Shown: positions 59,540 to 64,000 of the stretch, in pieces
Layout: each line of letters starts with the position of its first letter
Position numbering within the stretch: position 1 is the first letter of the stretch
Source: Riptortus pedestris
Taxonomy: Eukaryota > Arthropoda > Insecta > Hemiptera > Alydidae
Direction: 5' to 3'
Length of the DNA stretch: 64,000 nucleotides
NCBI GenBank assembly: GCA_019009955.1
Contig: CM032228.1
Coordinates: forward strand, 75,379,501-75,443,500
Position numbers and translations under genes: made by a program
Notes under the pieces: generated by a model
What the model was told of the DNA's origin: nothing
The model's database searches: none
Seen by the model: the letters and a program-made list of their open reading frames with translations, nothing else

Positions 59540-60900
59540 TGTATTTGTTAAGGATTCTAAGTAATACTGAATGGGGAGCTACATACAGGTGAACAATGCT
59601 ATGCTTCTATAGGGCCTTTGCCAGGTCTATACTGGATTATGGCTGCATTGCATATTCATCTGGCAATTGTATCATGCTCCAAGCATTCGACGTAATACAC
59701 AACGCTCGAATTGGAATATCAACTGGGGCTTTTCGAACAAAACCCGTTAATAGTATTTATGTCGAAGCTGGAGAACCTCCACTTGATTGCAGGAGTAGGA
59801 TGTTGTGTTTGAAATTTATCGCAAGGTCAAAACCATCGAACAGTGTCTGTGTGAATACTTTTTTAAACAACCCACACTTCCACATTTACACACAAATAGA
59901 AAATTAAGATTTTCACTATACAATGAAAACATTATTGACTCTCCCATTTACCCACAGAGGCAACTTTCCATGCCACCATGGAAAGTAAACAACTTAATGA
60001 TCGACCTCAGAATATCAACATTTAAAAAGAACTAAACTTTAGCCAATTACTCGTACAATCACACTTGAACTTAATGACTTCTACAACCAATAGACAGACT
60101 CAAGCCGTATACAGGGGCGGATCCAAAACTGAAAAAGGTACTGATGCAGCGACTATTGCAGATGATGAATATGAAATAAGCCTACCTAAAAATAGGAGAA
60201 TATACACCGCTGAATTGCACGCAATAATCTTGGCATTGTCACACTTACAGACTACAACACATGGTATTACTATATACTCTGATTCATTAAATTGTTTACT
60301 TTCCTTTAAAACATTTTCAATACTCATCCCTTAATTATTCAGATTCTAGAAAAAATTTCAAAATTAAAGACTAAAGAAAATGATGTGGGTTCCAGGACAT
60401 GAATACTACAGACGTCCACCAAACATGCAACCCAGAGATTATCTTTTGACTTTAACTTACTGACTTTGCCAAACTTACATTTAAAAATACTACAGTGAAC
60501 ATTAAATGAATGGTAAAAATGTTGGCGTAGAAATTAGAAAATCATCTTCCTGCTAATAATAAAGCCTTCTATAAGCGATTGGCCGTCCAGCAGACGCGAA
60601 AATAGACTAGACAAAGTTGTACTAACGAGACTTATGATAGGTCATTCACATTTAACGCACTCAAATCTCATGACAAGAACAGAATGATGACGTTTATGCG
60701 GAAGATGCCATGAATCATTAACCATTAAACACATACTGACATGTATACTTAGTGACTCCACTTAACATGTACGAACCTCTTTCAGACAGAGCCCACTTAT
60801 CGACAATACACTAAATCACCTTAAAACATTGAATTTGTTTTACAAAATTCTATTACTCTCCTTTTTGATTTGAAATAGAGGTCGTCATTCCCATTGCTTG
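59540..60900 (+). mobile_element. RNase H-bearing LINE remnant
   Basis: Frames in order: WGATYR, MLCFYRAFARSILDYGCIAY and GAFRTKPVNSIYVEAGEPPL (RT C-terminus, 59596-59907); a frameshift; then GGSKTEKGTDAATIADDEYE, YTAELHAIILAL and IYSDSLN (RNase H, 60100-60300); then MWVPGHE. Next come RLMIGHSHLTHSNLM and IKHILTCIL (C-terminal zinc motif). 5' truncated, several shifts and stops. Confidence 0.68.
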
Positions 60901-61119
60901 AACACGTAAATGTATTGCTACTTCTTGAAATGGAATATGATTTGCCACAGAAATCAAGACTCCATGGGAAGGAGGTTAGCAATGGCTTGAGTAGGATAAT
61001 CCAGTAGCTACAGAACAGTCTTTCTTCGAAGGATTAGTAGTAGTTCTCTCCTTGAGATTAGCACCCCCTTGAGAATTAAAATCTTCAGTCTGGCAACCTA
61101 TATCCCTTTCCTTGTGATG

Positions 61120-61253
61120 GGAGATTTCCCTTAAGGGAAATCAGCTATTGAGGTCATACCCATGACACGATTTCCGAAAAACTTCTTCAAATGTCCATCG
61201 ATCCTACCCAGGATATGACGAAAATGAGTTCCCTTCACAATTATATATATTAT
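61120..61253 (-). mobile_element. H element 3' fragment H15 (inverted)
   Basis: 3' hairpin plus the conserved TCAAATGTCCATCGATCCTA block, cut off at the start of the TA core. It abuts the Penelope-like RT. Confidence 0.68.
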
Positions 61254-61255
61254 GC

Positions 61256-62290
61256 GACGCATAGTGTCTGTCATATTATGAATAAAAAGAACCCATTAAG
61301 AATATTCGATGCTGGGTACGCTTTGTAGATGATTGTTTCTGTTTGTCCGAAGGTACGGAAGAAACGTTAATAGGCTTCTTTGAGTATTTGAAGAAGGGTC
61401 ATAGAAGCATAAAGTTCACTGTGGAAAAAGAGAAGGGGGGGATGTTGAACTATTTAGATCTATGCATCACGAGGAAAGACAGAAACTTAGCATTTAATAT
61501 TTACAGGAAACCCACTATAACAGACATAGCAATAGGTAAACAGTAGGTCCACCATCCTAAAACTAAAATCGCCCCATTTATTTACTATATACACCGGCTA
61601 CTGACCTTACCGCTATCAATGGAGGATCATCGAAGGTAACTAGAGTTCATAAAGCACGTTGCTAAAACTAATGGATATGTAACCACCCTCATTCATGACA
61701 TTTATGAGCGGAGGTCCAAAAAACTTGCCCTCAAACTATCCTTCAGCCACTTCTCCGAAAATGCTCCGTTGGTGCGCTATTTTATATTTAGGAAAACTCT
61801 CTGAGAAAATAGGACGCATACTAAGTAAGATTAGGAGTGGGAGTAGCTTATAAGAACGCACCGAATAAGGGCGATATGCTATGCAGGGCCAAAGATCCTA
61901 TCGATATGAAACACAGGTCCGGTGTGTACAAAATGAGTGTGTGGTACATGCAAAGAAAGGGTCTTACATCGGCCAAACAGGAAGAAAGATTAGAACCCGG
62001 TGTAGAGAACATGGTTATCGCTCGGCAAGGGACGTATGAGGCCTACATTATAAGACGGTAGCACAAAAAATCCCTCTCAAGGATCTCTATAAGACCGTTC
62101 TCACGAATACCGGCTACACCCAAACCTGTAAAGACACCATAACAGAAATCCTGAGAAAGGCGTTCCCTGAACACATTGTGTGAAACAGAGGAGCAGCTAA
62201 TAGCTTGGGATAGCTAATAGCTAATAGGATTGGGTCAGTAAAGATGCCGACATAAACTGCGAAATTCAAAGTCACCCGGTAAACGGGTGC
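61256..62290 (+). mobile_element. Penelope-like element copy 1 (RT C-terminus and GIY-YIG)
   Basis: RT active-site box WVRFVDDCFCLSEG (61311-61352), then LDLCITRKDR and NIYRKPTITD (ending 61546). Next come KHVAKTNGYVTTLIHDIYER and SEKIGRILSKIRSG in shifted frames. The GIY-YIG nuclease follows at about 61850-62060: SGVYKM..SYIGQTGRKIRTRC, then REHG. Several frameshifts and stops; the 5' half is missing. These RT and nuclease modules define Penelope-like retroelements. Confidence 0.75.
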
Positions 62291-62612
62291 ACGGTAGGAA
62301 CGCTTTGAGAACCCGGCTTCAAGACCTCTTTAATGCCTGTCTGAAGGTAGGATATTTTCCCCGGAAATGGAAAGAAGCCGAGGTGGTTGCAATTCTAAAA
62401 ACAAGCGAACAGATGGAGTCAAGGTATCGTGCGATAAGCCTTCTTCCGCATTTGGGCAAAGTATTAGAAAGATTGATAATGGCCAGTTTAAAGGGCATCT
62501 TGGAAAACAACGCATCGCCAGATCAATTTGGGTGCAAAAAAGGGGGTCTACCACGGAAGCAATTCGAAATATGATCCAAAAAGTGCAAATTTTTGACACA
62601 AAGCGGACCTAA
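62287..62612 (+). mobile_element. LINE RT fragment between two Penelope copies
   Basis: RLQDLFNACLKVGYFPRKWK, then EAEVVAILKT, YRAISLLPHLGKVLERLIM, and SPDQFGCKKG in a diverged frame. This is the RT finger region of Jockey/R1-like LINEs. Both ends are abrupt. Confidence 0.65.
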
Positions 62613-63184
62613 TCTGGGCGATATGCTATGCAGGGCCAAAGATCCTGTCGATATAAAATACAGGCCCGGTGTGTACAAACTAGGGTCTGGTGCATGCCAA
62701 GGGTGTTACATGGGCCAAACAGGAAGAAAAATAAAAAGTCCGTCACGCAGGGGCTGCGTAAACTAAGCAGATTTCCCACGTGAAGTTTTACAATAGAGAA
62801 ATTTCAGAATAGAGAGCCGAACAGTTACTGGAACGGCCCGAACTAGCTCTTGACGGAAACTCACGACTAGACCCGAAGTTAGCCGATCAGAAGCTGGAAA
62901 CAGAAAAATGCAAATATCTTGGTTAATATTCAAGATACAGATTAAATGTATATAATAATATTTATAGTAAATTTAATTTGTAATAAGATTGATTCGGTAC
63001 AATTTTTCGATCCGACGAATAGTAACGGAAATATTTCGAATTTTCGAAAATCCTCCCTCTAAACCCCCCTCCCACTGGTTCGATTTCAGCTGTTCACGAA
63101 CTTCATCTTTCATATTACATAAAACGACTAAATATCGAGTTTGGTAACGATCAACCAAAAATTGCGACCGCTAGAGCGGTAAGA

Positions 63185-63246
<62 letters not shown>

Positions 63247-63910
63247 TTTTGAACGGACCTCATTTTCGTCATCTACTAGGTAGGATCGATGGACATTTGA
63301 AGAAATTTAAGGGAAATCTGCTAAAACCCGTTGTAGAGAACATGGATAACGCATAGACTCGGAATGTTTCTACTACCAAGAACAAGTGGGCCATAGCGAA
63401 GGAGCTCATGAAGTGTGTGTATTACACGAGGCAAAGAAGGGTAAAAAACTAAGTTGATCGGAAAGTCTGGAGATAACGATGAACAAGAAACTTATTGGTA
63501 ATCGTTGATTGAACAAGAAGACCGATTGCTATAAGTCTGCAATGGAGGGGATCTGGACCTCGATCTTATCTCCCGTCTTTCCCTATGAATGCATGCAAGT
63601 AGGTCAGTAGATATTTTTTAGCCATGCCCTAATAGATCTCACACCCTCCGCGTTTTATTTTAAGATTTGACATTAGTTTATTTATATTCACATCATTTAG
63701 ATATTTATGTATTGTACTAGCATGTTTAATGACCCTGTTGTAATATATATATATCAACTTTATTGGCGTTGTTGGTTTTATGTGTAGCTCCAAAGATGGA
63801 GACAATAGTCTTCGAATGCGCTTAGCGCTGAAATAAAAAAAAATTGTGAAGAATTGGACGTTTTCTTCTCTCCAAGTACAAAATATTCTTCACTTCCAAC
63901 AACACTGGTG
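62613..63910 (+). mobile_element. Penelope-like element copy 2 (GIY-YIG, split by H16)
   Basis: Begins GGCGATATGCTATGCAGGGC, homologous to copy 1 at 61870. Reads GVYKLGSGACQGCYMGQTGR, then KIK (GIY-YIG) up to 62737. It is interrupted by H16 and resumes at 63323 with TRCREHG, FYYQEQVGHSEGAH and EVCVLHEAKKGKKLS-stop near 63454. The 3' UTR/terminal repeat runs to about 63910 and includes GATGGAGACAATAGTCTTCG. Confidence 0.7.
62738..63322 (+). mobile_element. H element copy H16, inserted in Penelope GIY-YIG
   Basis: AAAAAGTCCGTCACGCAGGG to TGCTAAAA. The TA core is at 63188-63243, and the left half of the 3' hairpin is deleted. Flanking host sequence rejoins in frame (KIK + TRCREH) when the element and four A residues are removed. 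Confidence 0.78.
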
Positions 63911-64000
63911 TGATACAACTATTACCTTTTCGTCATTTTGAGCTATTTAATCTATTAGCTTCTACTTACGATTACGAATACTTGTTCTAAGTGTATGCAT

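Overview
This is a window of AT-rich insect nuclear DNA. The clearest evidence is two spliced genes of the insect odorant receptor (OR) family, a family confined to insects. Around them lies a dense, nested set of transposable elements and long (TA)n microsatellites. The insect order cannot be fixed from the sequence alone; the TE-bloated, AT-rich layout would fit a hemipteran-like genome, but that is a guess. No bacterial-style genes, operons, CRISPR arrays, or confident rRNA or tRNA genes were seen.

Host genes. OR-A is on the minus strand (about 15203 down to 8707) and OR-B is on the plus strand (47159 to 52532). Both were rebuilt exon by exon from splice signals. Exons 2, 3 and 4 are 100, 102 and 159 bp in both genes with identical intron phases, and the proteins share several motifs, so they are paralogues. 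They point away from each other with about 32 kb of repeats between their start codons. OR-B is complete with stop codon and poly(A) signals. OR-A is complete apart from a tentative last exon. Their introns have been enlarged by mobile elements. Near the left edge a minus-strand reading frame (1086-1775) looks like the C-terminal catalytic part of a RAG1/Transib-type transposase.

Mobile elements. (1) Family 'H': at least 15 copies or fragments of a 0.6-1 kb element. It begins AAAAGTCCGTCACGCAGGGG and ends in a stem-loop (GATTTCCCTTAAGGGAAATC) followed by TGCTAAAA. It has a subterminal inverted repeat AGCAGATTTCCC and a central (TA)n tract. This is the architecture of non-autonomous Helentron/Helitron elements of the DINE-1/HINE kind, and several copies lie head-to-tail. 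(2) Family 'B': 1.4-2 kb elements that start ACTAGC..ACCCGGCTTCGCCCGGG, carry 3-4 internal modules of about 200-300 bp, and end in GGTTCAGCCGTTTATGCGTG, an (AAAC)n tract and a TA-rich tail. Four copies plus a 650-bp palindrome occupy 18.5-26.8 kb. (3) Non-LTR retrotransposons: a Jockey-like element (about 26.9-31 kb, minus) with both ORFs, plus decayed C-terminal pieces at 9.9-11.06, 35.8-36.2, 39.2-40.6, 44.5-44.8, 45.2-46.6, 59.5-60.9 and 62.3-62.6 kb. (4) Penelope-like elements (RT plus GIY-YIG) at 36.5-37.5, 41.6-42.4 and 61.3-63.9 kb. (5) Small elements: a 31.3-32.1 kb TIR element, a 124-bp hairpin at 45.9 kb, and two tRNA-like SINE heads.

Layout: 0-8.5 kb RAG1-like fragment and H copies; 8.7-15.2 kb OR-A; 15.2-17.6 kb intergenic; 17.6-26.8 kb nested H/B array and palindrome; 26.9-31 kb Jockey-like element; 31-34.5 kb TIR element and an H triplet; 34.5-47 kb B, LINE and Penelope debris; 47.2-52.5 kb OR-B; 52.7-59 kb mostly featureless; 59-64 kb LINE, Penelope and H nest.
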